A DNA stretch of 64,000 nt from an uncultured Clostridia bacterium (GTDB taxonomy: Bacteria; Bacillota; Clostridia; Peptostreptococcales; Anaerovoracaceae), in contig CAKQWJ010000002.1 in assembly GCA_934278925.1 (NCBI GenBank), positions 62,001 to 126,000 of the forward strand, given 5' to 3'. Both the position numbers and the translations under genes were made by a program. This document shows, piece by piece, positions 41,823 to 50,093 of the stretch (positions within the stretch are counted from its first letter, which is position 1; each line of letters begins with the position of its first letter). The notes under the pieces are model-generated. The model was not told the DNA's origin. It did no database searches and saw only the letters and a program-made list of their open reading frames with translations.

Positions 41823-42323
41823 ATGAAGAAAAAAGAAATCCTGACACTGGCCCTGCTGGTGGCGATTCTGCCGCCGGCCTGGGCCGTGGCTTCTCCTTAT
41901 TTCGGGATAAAAGTAGGTCCCATCGCGCTGATAGCGGCCGGAATCTACGGCACCAACGGAAATAATTTTAAGGATGCCTTCAAAATCGCAGCAGGTTACC
42001 TGGCGGGAGATCTTTGGGGAATCATCAGTTCCCTGATAATGGCTCACACCACCCTAAATGGGGACCTGACTCTGTTCATGACGTTGTTCGTGCTGGGCTT
42101 CCTGGTGGTGCTCATTTCCCATTGGCTTCCGAAGATTTTCTTTATGCCGTCCTGGCTGGCCGGATGGGCCATCGCCATGCTCACATTCAACCTAGATTCG
42201 TCCACTTCCCTGTGGAGTCTGGCGCTTCAGGTTGGAATTTCCATGTTGGTGGGCGTGTACTATGTGGGTGCGCTGATGGATAAGATTCAGAGAGTCATCT
42301 GTGGAACAGGAGAAGTAAAATAA
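41823..42323 (+). CDS. DUF1097-like membrane protein
   Basis: The 166-residue protein has five hydrophobic segments and resembles DUF1097 proteins (YcdZ-like), with a conserved WGIISSLIMAH-type centre. Function is unknown; related proteins are proposed inner-membrane transport or scaffold proteins. AAGGAGTCGT precedes the ATG, 13 bases after the previous gene. It ends the cluster at a terminator. Confidence 0.7.
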   Translation: MKKKEILTLALLVAILPPAWAVASPYFGIKVGPIALIAAGIYGTNGNNFKDAFKIAAGYLAGDLWGIISSLIMAHTTLNGDLTLFMTLFVLGFLVVLISHWLPKIFFMPSWLAGWAIAMLTFNLDSSTSLWSLALQVGISMLVGVYYVGALMDKIQRVICGTGEVK

Positions 42324-42373
42324 CGATAGCCGACGATAATAATTTATCGATCACTCCTTAATACGTGAAAAAC

Positions 42374-42416
42374 CGAAAAACTGCAGCCTTCCGGAAGGAT
42401 GAGCTGCAGTTTTTCG
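42374..42416 (+). terminator. Terminator after the DUF1097-like gene
   Basis: A 14-bp perfect stem (CGAAAAACTGCAGC/GCTGCAGTTTTTCG) with a 15-base loop. Confidence 0.85.
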
Positions 42417-42635
42417 TATGGGAAACGATTTGTGGTTTACCGTATTTTATTATCGTATAGTTTACGCCGCTCGTCGCCGGCGCGATTGTATTTTTGGTTA
42501 TAACAACTGATTTTACATATTTTTTTGTAATTTGAACATGATTTTGTGATATAATATGTATTACTTTAATGACGGTCCGAGGGACCGAAAGCAGCGACGG
42601 ATGGCTGTAATACACAATCAGGAGGAACAATTCAT
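42417..42635 (+). promoter_or_regulatory. Leader and promoter region of the second acetolactate synthase
   Basis: The region is AT-rich. TATAAT at 42550-42555 with a TGTGA extension directly before it is a plausible extended -10; a good -35 is not evident (TTGTAA at 42525 gives 19-base spacing). A small GGTCC-GAG-GGACC hairpin lies in the transcribed leader at about 42575-42588. No T-box motif is present. AGGAGGAAC is the ilvB ribosome binding site. Confidence 0.5.
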
Positions 42636-44357
42636 ATGGAAATGACAGGTGCACAAGTCGTGGTAGAATGCCTGCTGGAGCAGGGCGTGGATACCGTGTT
42701 CGGGTATCCCGGCGGCACAATTCTGAATATTTACGATGAACTCTACAAATACCGGGACAAGATTACTCACTACCTTACCGCACACGAGCAGGGGGCGGCC
42801 CATGCGGCAGACGGCTATGCCAGATCCACCGGAAAGGTGGGGGTATGTCTGGCCACTTCCGGTCCGGGAGCAACCAATCTCACCACCGGAATCGCCACCG
42901 CATATATGGACTCTTCGCCGGTTGTTTTTATCTGCTGCAACGTAGGACAGAAAATGCTGGGCAAAGATGCTTTCCAAGAGGTGGATATCACCGGTATCTC
43001 CATGCCGATTACCAAGACCAACTATCTCGTACGGGATGTGGACAAGCTGGCGGATACGGTGAGAGAGGCTTTCGGCATTGCCAGAAGCGGCAGACCGGGA
43101 CCGGTACTCATCGATATCACAAAGGATGTCACTGCGGCCAAGGTGGACTATGAACCGATTCCCCAGGAAAAGCATTCCAAAACCGGTGCACTGGGAAAGC
43201 TGATTCGACGTTCCAGCACCAGCAGTTTGCTGCGGCCGGAACCGGACCAGAAGGACATCGATATCCTGGTGGACATGATTAAGGAATCCAAGAAACCGAT
43301 GCTGATCTGCGGCGGCGGTGTAACCCGAAGCCGAGCTCACGAAGAATTTCGGGAATTTGCCCGCAAGGTGGATGCACCGGTGGCCATCACCCTGATGGGC
43401 GGCGGCGCTATGGACGGTGCGGATCCGTTAGCAACCGGAATGATTGGCATGCACGGATCTCAGGCATCCAACCGCGGAGTGGACGGCTGCGACCTGCTGA
43501 TTGCCGTTGGCTGCCGCTTCTCGGACCGAGTGGCACTGAAGCCGGATTCTTTTGCCCGTAACGGAAAAATCGTCCATATCGATATCGACCGAGCGGAGAT
43601 TAACAAAAACGTTCAGACGGATCACCATATCATCGGCGATGCGAAAATCGTGCTGGAAAGACTGAACGAGAAGATTTCTCAGTACGACCACAGCGAGTGG
43701 AAGGATTACGTGTTCTCGTTCCCGACCGAGACCAAATACGATCTGGACGAGAACGGTGTGATGACGCCGAAGGAAATTCTGGCCACCATTGAGAGCATGG
43801 TTCCGAAGGACACGGTGGTTTCCACTGACGTCGGCGAACACCAGATGTGGGCGATTCAGCACTTCCACTTCAGCTATCCGGGGCAGCTGCTGACTTCCGG
43901 CGGCTACGGCACCATGGGCTTCGGCCTGGGCGCTGCGCTGGGTGCAAAGGCGGGGAACCCGGAGAAGACGGTCATCCATATCACCGGAGACGGTTCCTTC
44001 CGGATGAACTGCAACGAACTGGCAACGGAGGAGTTCTACAAACTGCCGGTAATTACTTTTATCTTTAATAACGGCGTGCTGGGCATGGTGCACCAGTGGC
44101 AGGATTTGATGTACGAAAAGCGTTACAGTCAGACGATTCTGGACCGTGGCCCGAATTTCGTCAAACTGGCGGAGGCCTATGGCATGAAAGGGGCTCGGGT
44201 AACCAATATCGAAGAGCTTCAGGCAGCGATTACCGAGGCGCTGGAAGAACAGAAAGAGGGCAGAGGTTATCTGGTGGATTGTGCGGTTGCAACGGATGAA
44301 ATGGTTCGGCCGATGGTAAACGGCGGCACCAACATTACAGAATTTCTGCTGAATTAG
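42636..44357 (+). CDS. ilvB: Acetolactate synthase large subunit (copy 2)
   Basis: A second ThDP-dependent acetolactate synthase of 573 residues, clearly related to copy 1 but about 20 residues longer. It has the catalytic Glu in AHEQGAAHAADGYAR, GYPGGTILNIYDEL at the N-terminus, and HITGDGSFRMNCNEL with FIFNNGVLGMVHQWQ. The extra residues form a basic linker around residue 180 (QEKHSKTGALGKLIRRSSTS). It is paired with its own small subunit. Having two isozymes suggests different valine sensitivity or expression; both appear intact. Confidence 0.95.
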   Translation: MEMTGAQVVVECLLEQGVDTVFGYPGGTILNIYDELYKYRDKITHYLTAHEQGAAHAADGYARSTGKVGVCLATSGPGATNLTTGIATAYMDSSPVVFICCNVGQKMLGKDAFQEVDITGISMPITKTNYLVRDVDKLADTVREAFGIARSGRPGPVLIDITKDVTAAKVDYEPIPQEKHSKTGALGKLIRRSSTSSLLRPEPDQKDIDILVDMIKESKKPMLICGGGVTRSRAHEEFREFARKVDAPVAITLMGGGAMDGADPLATGMIGMHGSQASNRGVDGCDLLIAVGCRFSDRVALKPDSFARNGKIVHIDIDRAEINKNVQTDHHIIGDAKIVLERLNEKISQYDHSEWKDYVFSFPTETKYDLDENGVMTPKEILATIESMVPKDTVVSTDVGEHQMWAIQHFHFSYPGQLLTSGGYGTMGFGLGAALGAKAGNPEKTVIHITGDGSFRMNCNELATEEFYKLPVITFIFNNGVLGMVHQWQDLMYEKRYSQTILDRGPNFVKLAEAYGMKGARVTNIEELQAAITEALEEQKEGRGYLVDCAVATDEMVRPMVNGGTNITEFLLN

Positions 44358-44371
44358 GGGGTAAAAATAGA

Positions 44372-44941
44372 ATGAATACGACTCAGAATACCGAAGAAAT
44401 CAGACGCACCTTTTCCGTTCTGGTAGAGAACCGTCCGGGCGTGCTTTCTATTATCAGCCGGCTGTTCTCCCGAAACGGATTTAATATCGATTCCTTTTGC
44501 TCCGGTCCAACCACGGATCCGAATCTGACCCGAATCACCATCGAGGTGTACGCAGATGACAACCATGCGAACTTGCTTTTGGCACAGCTGAATAAGATGG
44601 TCCCGGTGTATTCCGCAAAGATGATGGAGCCGGCAAAAACCATCCGTCGAGAGTTCGTGCTGTTCAAATGCGAAGCGAAGAAATATGAGACGCGGAACGA
44701 AATCATCCAGATTGGCAATATTTTCCGTGCAACGGTAATCGACGTGTCTTCCGACACCTTGACGCTGGCCATGATCGGGGAGGAGAACAAGATTAACGCC
44801 CTGCAGGAGCTGCTGGAGCCGTTCCACATCCTGGAGCTGGCACGCACCGGCAATCTGGCGATAGAGCGCGGCAAGTATACCATCGACGAGAAGACGAAAG
44901 AGAATATTGAGTTCAGTTACGGAAAGAATGTGACGGAATAG
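44372..44941 (+). CDS. ilvN: Acetolactate synthase small subunit (copy 2)
   Basis: The 189-residue regulatory subunit has an N-terminal ACT domain (VLVENRPGVLSIISRLFSRN, then GFNIDSFCSG) and the C-terminal ALS domain ending in LARTGNLAIERGKYTID. It is 17 residues longer than copy 1, mostly at the C-terminus. GGGGGTAAAAATAG precedes the ATG, 14 bases after ilvB copy 2. The operon ends here at a hairpin. Confidence 0.94.
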   Translation: MNTTQNTEEIRRTFSVLVENRPGVLSIISRLFSRNGFNIDSFCSGPTTDPNLTRITIEVYADDNHANLLLAQLNKMVPVYSAKMMEPAKTIRREFVLFKCEAKKYETRNEIIQIGNIFRATVIDVSSDTLTLAMIGEENKINALQELLEPFHILELARTGNLAIERGKYTIDEKTKENIEFSYGKNVTE

Positions 44942-44946
44942 TGCAC

Positions 44947-44985
44947 AGAAGAGCTCGGGCCGGCAATGGCTCGAGCTCTTCTAGC
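44947..44985 (+). terminator. Hairpin terminator after the second ilvBN
   Basis: AGAAGAGCTCG/CGAGCTCTTCT stem (44947-44957, 44972-44982), with a GC-rich loop; only a short T stretch follows. Confidence 0.7.
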
Positions 44986-45008
44986 AACGAAATGAGGTAC
45001 AATAACGC

Positions 45009-46670
45009 ATGAATATACTTTTGATTAACGGAAGTCCCAAGGGCAACAGAAGTAATTCATTAAAGCTGGCGTACAGCTTTATGGAAGGACTGAAAAATGA
45101 ATATGCGAACAACGGAAAAGAAATATCCATCGATGAACTCCATGTCGCTTCCATGGATATCGGTGCATGCAAAGGCTGCTTTTCGTGTTGGAAGAAAACG
45201 CCCGGAACATGCTGTATAAAAGATGATATGCAGACGGTTATCGAAAAGCAACTGGAATCGGATATCATCCTCTGGTCTTTTCCGCTGTACTATTTCAACG
45301 TTCCGGGCATCTTAAAGAATCTGATCGATCGTCAGCTTCCCATGAGCCTTCCTTTTATGAGCTCCCGCGAGGACGGATGCGGCAGCGGAAGCCACGATTC
45401 CCGCTATGATATGGAAGGAAAGCGCCACGTGCTGATCTCAACCTGCGGTTTTTACTCGGCAGATGGAAATTATGACAGCGTGCTACGAATGTTCGATCAT
45501 TTTCTCGGCAAGGGGAATTATACGACGATTTTCTGCGGCCAGGGAGAATTGTTCCGGGTAAAAGAACTTTCCGCGAGAACAGAGGAATATCTTGCTGCAG
45601 TAAAAGTCGCCGGTGCAGAATATGCCGAAACCGGAATGATATCGGCAAAAACCGATGCCGTTCTCCACACGCTTTTGTATCCAAGAGAGGTGTTTGAAAA
45701 GATGGCAGACGCCAGCTGGGGCATCAGTCGGACGACCGGAGAAAAAGAGCCGGAGGATCTTGTTTTTACCCGGCAGATGGCCGCGCTCTACAACAAAAAC
45801 GCCTATGACGGAAAAGAGCGGGTACTGGAAATGCACTATACGGATTTGAATCATACGTATCAGATTCGGCTGGGCAAGGAGGGAAGTGAGGTTGTTGAAG
45901 ACGGCCGTCTTTCTCCAACCACTCGAATCGATACGCCTTTTGCGGTATGGTCGGCGATTTCCTGCGGAGAAATCGGCGGTGCCGAGGCATTGGGAAAGCA
46001 TATGTACACGGTGTCCGGGGATTTTTCGCTGATGATTGATTGGGACAAGTTCTTCGGAAACCCCGCTGCAAGCGATGAAGCAGAGACAAATAGTTCGATT
46101 TCGCCGGAACAGAAGAAACCGACTATGGTCGCTATGCTGATTCCATGGATTACCTTTTGGATTGCAGTTTCGATAAATGCAGCAACAGGGTCGATAATCA
46201 CGCTTATTGCAGCGGCCGCCGTTCCGCTTGTAATGCGGAATCATAAAATGGTAATCTGGGACCGGCTCTCGATATTTACCGTTGCTGTTCTTTCCGCCGC
46301 GGCAAATATCACCGGGAACGGGGATGTTGTCACAAATGCAGGCTATCTGATATTTGGCTTGTTCTGGCTGATTTCCTGCCTGACAAAAGAACCTTTATGC
46401 GCCGCATACGTAAAATATAATTACGGCGGTGAAGGTGCACGGAAAAATCCGCTTTTTATGCGGACGAATTACATTCTTGCCGCAGCGTGGGGCTTGTTGT
46501 ATGTGCTGACAGCAGCATGGACATTTCTGTTTCGAAACGCCGGAATTGAAAATGCAATTATCATCGTAAACAATTTGATTCCGGTGTTGATGGGGCTGTT
46601 CACATGGTGGTTTCAGAAATGGTATCCGGCAAAAATAGCAAGAGGAAAGAAAAAACGCAACTATTCCTAA
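45009..46670 (+). CDS. Flavodoxin-fold NAD(P)H reductase fused to an SCP2-like domain and a C-terminal membrane domain
   Basis: The 553-residue protein has three parts. Residues 1-240 form an NADPH-dependent FMN-reductase/iron-sulfur-flavoprotein-like fold (ILLINGSPKGNRSNS flavin loop; CKGCFSCWKKTPGTCC cysteine cluster; FPLYYFNVPGILKNLIDR). Residues 265-355 look like an SCP2 sterol-carrier-type lipid-binding domain. Residues 370-545 hold about six hydrophobic helices. The combination suggests a membrane-anchored redox protein acting on a lipid-like quinone, but no substrate can be named. It is flanked by terminators and transcribed alone. Cysteines fit Fe-S or disulfide chemistry. Confidence 0.72.
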   Translation: MNILLINGSPKGNRSNSLKLAYSFMEGLKNEYANNGKEISIDELHVASMDIGACKGCFSCWKKTPGTCCIKDDMQTVIEKQLESDIILWSFPLYYFNVPGILKNLIDRQLPMSLPFMSSREDGCGSGSHDSRYDMEGKRHVLISTCGFYSADGNYDSVLRMFDHFLGKGNYTTIFCGQGELFRVKELSARTEEYLAAVKVAGAEYAETGMISAKTDAVLHTLLYPREVFEKMADASWGISRTTGEKEPEDLVFTRQMAALYNKNAYDGKERVLEMHYTDLNHTYQIRLGKEGSEVVEDGRLSPTTRIDTPFAVWSAISCGEIGGAEALGKHMYTVSGDFSLMIDWDKFFGNPAASDEAETNSSISPEQKKPTMVAMLIPWITFWIAVSINAATGSIITLIAAAAVPLVMRNHKMVIWDRLSIFTVAVLSAAANITGNGDVVTNAGYLIFGLFWLISCLTKEPLCAAYVKYNYGGEGARKNPLFMRTNYILAAAWGLLYVLTAAWTFLFRNAGIENAIIIVNNLIPVLMGLFTWWFQKWYPAKIARGKKKRNYS

Positions 46671-46711
46671 AAACATAATTATGGGAATAGTTGAATCGAC
46701 GATTATATCAA

Positions 46712-46752
46712 AACTCCGGAACACCATATCGAATATGGTCGGTTCCGGAGTT
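46712..46752. terminator. Bidirectional terminator between the flavoprotein fusion and the ArsM-ArsS gene
   Basis: AACTCCGGAAC/GTTCCGGAGTT with an inner CCATAT/ATATGG stem; T-tracts on both strands between convergent genes. Confidence 0.8.
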
Positions 46753-46786
46753 GCTTATTATTTGTTGTTGATTCTGCTGCGCTGCA

Positions 46787-48817
46787 TTAATGCGAAAGAT
46801 TTCCTCCGCAGCTGCTGCCGTACCCGGCCGTGCAGCTGTAACACAGTGCGCAGGTATGAATCTTCCGAGGAGCAATCTCGCCCGACGCCAGTTCGGAAAT
46901 GTGTTGTGCGCCTTCCGGCTTCAATCCCAGCACGTGGTAGTACTCACAATCGTAGAGACAGCCGTCATAGTCCACGTTAATCTGGTCTCGGCACATCACG
47001 CCCGGAATATTGTCTTCGTTGAAGTTGTCGGACTGCATCCGGATATAGGAACCTAACTTTCCTTGATTCCGGAGTTCCTGACCGAATCGTCCCAGCGGAA
47101 CGTTTCCGATGGCAATGAGATTGGTGAATTCAATTCCGTGATCCTCCCGGAGCACATCTCGGTACGTGTCTTCCAGCATGATTTCGTTCGGCGGAAGATA
47201 CGGACCATCCGTGTTGTACACCAGAGTGAGCTTGTGATCTTCGTCCTTGCCGTATCCCAATTCATTCAGTTTCCGCAGAATCCAAAGTGTCGGCTCAAAG
47301 ACGTTGTTTCCGCGCTGTTTTTCTACGGCTTTCTTATTGTAGTACGGCAACGAACATACGATTTGTACGTTGTTCTCCGCGTACACATCGATTAGCGGCG
47401 CATATTTTTCATCATTCAGAATCACGATATTGGTACGCACCATAACCTGTCCCAACTTCGATGCTTCCCGAATCAGATAGTCCAGATTCGGATTCATTTC
47501 CGGAGACCCGCCGGTGATATCCATCACTTCAAACGGACCGTTTCGGAAGGCTTCCAGACATTGATCCATGGTTTCCTTGCTCATCGTCTCCGTGCGCTTC
47601 GGACCGCATTCCAAGAAGCAATGGGTGCAAGAAAGGTTGCATCCGTAGCCCACGTTCACCTGCATGGTGGTCAGCTTCTCCTTGGATTCCAGTTCATCGA
47701 TACCGCGCACCTGACTCATGATATCCGGAACATCGTAACGTTCCTGCTCCTTCTCCAGATCCGAAAGCGTCACCGGCGCCTGACTCCCGGCAAACCGTTC
47801 CGGGTTGACCTCCATGGCCAATTCATCGTACAAGCCGTAGTGAACATCTCGGTTTCCATCCACTTGGAAATATCGGCTAAAACGAGATTTACGAAGTATT
47901 TCCGCCACGTTTCCGCTGATGCCCACAGAGCGTTTCCGAAGGAAGCGTATTTTTTCATCGAAATCCATGTAGCGGTTGTTTTCCTGCATGGTTCCCAGGT
48001 AGGTGGCGCTCTCTCCGTAGTTTTCCTCCCGGTCTTCCAATGCAGAACATTTAAATGCCCGAACCGTGCAGGAGTAGAACTGCGTATCGCCCACCAAACG
48101 TGCCACATCGAAATCGTGAGGCTGAATCGGGGTCTGTTCTACGATATAGTACTTTTGGAAGCCGCATTTTTCCATCAACCGTCGGAAGTCTTCCAAATAC
48201 ATGGCTCCGCCCATGCATTCGCCCCGCATCACCGGATCGTCCTGCACTTCTTTCGGCACTCTCCGGTCGGAGAATACGTCGGAGAAATACATTTCTCCTC
48301 CTTGCTTCAGAATCCGATATACCTCTCGGAACACTTCTTCCTTAAAAGGCGAAAGATTAATCACACAGTTGGATGTCACCACATCCACGGATTCATCCTC
48401 AATTCCAATGGATTTCAAATCCTCGATGTATCCCAGATGGAAGGACGTGTTGACCTTGGAGTAGCCGAACTTTTCCGCCTGCTTTTTCTGATACTTACGA
48501 GCTACCGCCAGCTGAGATTCGGTCATATCCACGCCGTGAACGTGTCCGTTTTCTCCCACCAGCTTGGAAAGGATAAATACGTCCCGTCCGGTTCCGCAGC
48601 CCAAGTCCAAAGCGGTGCAGCCCTCCAAACCCATAGGGATTGGAGAGCCGCATCCGTAGAACTGATTCAGAATATCCTCGTCGATTAAAGGAAGAATATC
48701 TCGTACGTAACGGGGCGGCGCCGAACTGCAGCAGCAGGCGTTGGTCTTCAGATCGTCGCTGCTGCCCAGAATGACTCCGTAATATTCTTTTATCTGCTCA
48801 TGAATTTTGTTGTCCAT
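46787..48817 (-). CDS. Fusion of ArsM-like methyltransferase and ArsS-like radical SAM protein
   Basis: The 676-residue protein joins two enzymes of arsenic biochemistry. Residues 1-330 form a class I SAM methyltransferase of ArsM type: CCCSSAPP near residue 28, TALDLGCGTGRDVFIL, the cysteine in TSNCVINLSP, and GECMGGAM. From about 350 is a radical SAM domain with the CxxxCxxC cluster in GYGCNLSCTHCFLECGP, and the ArsS-type Cys-rich end (CALCYSCTAGYGSSCGG). ArsM and ArsS together produce methylated arsenic and arsenosugar precursors in other bacteria; here both functions share one chain. It is co-transcribed with the preceding CobW-type GTPase. Metalloid substrate is inferred from homology. 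Confidence 0.88.
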   Translation of the reverse strand: MDNKIHEQIKEYYGVILGSSDDLKTNACCCSSAPPRYVRDILPLIDEDILNQFYGCGSPIPMGLEGCTALDLGCGTGRDVFILSKLVGENGHVHGVDMTESQLAVARKYQKKQAEKFGYSKVNTSFHLGYIEDLKSIGIEDESVDVVTSNCVINLSPFKEEVFREVYRILKQGGEMYFSDVFSDRRVPKEVQDDPVMRGECMGGAMYLEDFRRLMEKCGFQKYYIVEQTPIQPHDFDVARLVGDTQFYSCTVRAFKCSALEDREENYGESATYLGTMQENNRYMDFDEKIRFLRKRSVGISGNVAEILRKSRFSRYFQVDGNRDVHYGLYDELAMEVNPERFAGSQAPVTLSDLEKEQERYDVPDIMSQVRGIDELESKEKLTTMQVNVGYGCNLSCTHCFLECGPKRTETMSKETMDQCLEAFRNGPFEVMDITGGSPEMNPNLDYLIREASKLGQVMVRTNIVILNDEKYAPLIDVYAENNVQIVCSLPYYNKKAVEKQRGNNVFEPTLWILRKLNELGYGKDEDHKLTLVYNTDGPYLPPNEIMLEDTYRDVLREDHGIEFTNLIAIGNVPLGRFGQELRNQGKLGSYIRMQSDNFNEDNIPGVMCRDQINVDYDGCLYDCEYYHVLGLKPEGAQHISELASGEIAPRKIHTCALCYSCTAGYGSSCGGNLSH

Positions 48818-48822
48818 AGCAA

Positions 48823-49920
48823 TTACTTTCTACCTTCGTCCATCATGCCGAAGCATTCATTGAAGAACAGCTTAATCTTAACATCGTATCTTTCTGCGAT
48901 GGCATCAAATGCATCGTCAACGATATCCAGCAGCAGATCCGATTCGCATACGGCACGGGCATTTACCACCAGACGGAGTTTATCTGTTTTTTCCTGCAGC
49001 TCCTGATCGTGGATGATGTCGTAGTCAACGCCAATCAGACTGAACTTTGCGTAATCCTGATCCTTTCCAACCGCGAAGGTCTTCAGGTGCGGTACGTTTC
49101 TCTTGTTGGCAATCAGACCGTCACGAATTTCGTCAATCAGATTGTCTACCAGCTGGTTTCCGTCAAACTCGCTGCCATCCTTCGAGGTGATGAACACATT
49201 GCGGTTGAACCAGGACATGGTCTTCTCAGCGGAAATGAATTCCGGACCGCCGTAACCGATATCGGTGATATTTACGCGGCTTTCTGCACTCAGAAGATAA
49301 TCAACCAGCGGTTCCAATCCCTTCTTCTCCTTTGCGGAAATCGCAAATACCGGGATTCCCGGGCAAGCTTCCTCCAGGAACTTCACGTAGCGGTCTACTT
49401 CCTCATCGGTCATCAGATCGATCTTGTTGAGAACGACGCAGTCCGCTTCCTTCAGCTGAGCCGCCAGCAGGAACTTCAGCTCTTCCGGCAGATGGATGTC
49501 TGCCTTCTCCGGCATAATCATCCGCAGTCTTTCCGGATCCGTTACAACGGTGAACGGCGCCAGGGTAAATTCGTCTTTATGATTCTTGTCCAGGTTTCCG
49601 TATACGTGATCCAGCGCACCGATGCCGCATCCCGGGATATCCGACATAACGATGTCCCGCGGATTCTGCTTGTTCAGTCTTTCAATTCGCTCAATCAGTG
49701 TATCCGGAACATAGCAAATGCAGTCTCCGCCGATCGGAGTTACTTCCACATTCTGACGACCGGAATATTCCGCATCGATGATGTAGTTGGCACCCAGATC
49801 GTTGGCGATGATTGCTGCGCTCTTTCCGGTGCTGTTGATATACTCCGTCAGTGCCACCATTGTGGTGGTCTTTCCGGCGCCCAAGAAACCGCTTACTACC
49901 ATGAACCTTTTCTTTTCCAT
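48823..49920 (-). CDS. CobW/G3E family P-loop GTPase, putative metallochaperone
   Basis: The G3E family delivers metals or cofactors to target enzymes. The 365-residue protein has Walker A (VSGFLGAGKTTTMV), Walker B-type DIPGCG, the base-recognition NKID and a GGDCICY segment at the place of the metal-binding CxCC motif, here reduced to CxC. The C-terminal CobW domain is atypical. ATG 49920 is preceded by GGAG at good spacing; the longer frame from 49947 has no such site. It is followed after five bases by the ArsM-ArsS gene, so it probably serves that enzyme's metal centre or substrate. Confidence 0.85.
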   Translation of the reverse strand: MEKKRFMVVSGFLGAGKTTTMVALTEYINSTGKSAAIIANDLGANYIIDAEYSGRQNVEVTPIGGDCICYVPDTLIERIERLNKQNPRDIVMSDIPGCGIGALDHVYGNLDKNHKDEFTLAPFTVVTDPERLRMIMPEKADIHLPEELKFLLAAQLKEADCVVLNKIDLMTDEEVDRYVKFLEEACPGIPVFAISAKEKKGLEPLVDYLLSAESRVNITDIGYGGPEFISAEKTMSWFNRNVFITSKDGSEFDGNQLVDNLIDEIRDGLIANKRNVPHLKTFAVGKDQDYAKFSLIGVDYDIIHDQELQEKTDKLRLVVNARAVCESDLLLDIVDDAFDAIAERYDVKIKLFFNECFGMMDEGRK

Positions 49921-49958
49921 CTTTTTCTCCATTTCTACTATACTCATTATTGTATGAA

Positions 49959-50043
49959 AAAAGCAGTAGCGTACCTTATCATTATACCCTACTGCTTTTG
50001 TTTTTGTTTGAAAACAAGAAAACTTTATATAGACTTTATATAG
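49959..50043 (-). promoter_or_regulatory. Control region of the CobW/ArsM-ArsS operon: palindrome over the -10 and an 11-bp tandem repeat
   Basis: AAAAGCAGTAG (49959-49969) and CTACTGCTTTT (49989-49999) are perfect inverted repeats 19 bases apart; on the minus strand a TATAAT (49981-49986) sits in the loop. Upstream on the minus strand, ACTTTATATAG occurs twice in direct tandem (50022-50032, 50033-50043), one helical turn apart. The palindrome also has a T run on the minus strand and could double as terminator of rluB. Confidence 0.55.
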
Positions 50044-50093
50044 ATTATTTCAATACATTTTTCCCAATAAAAGAAAATTTCAATAGGCAAAGG

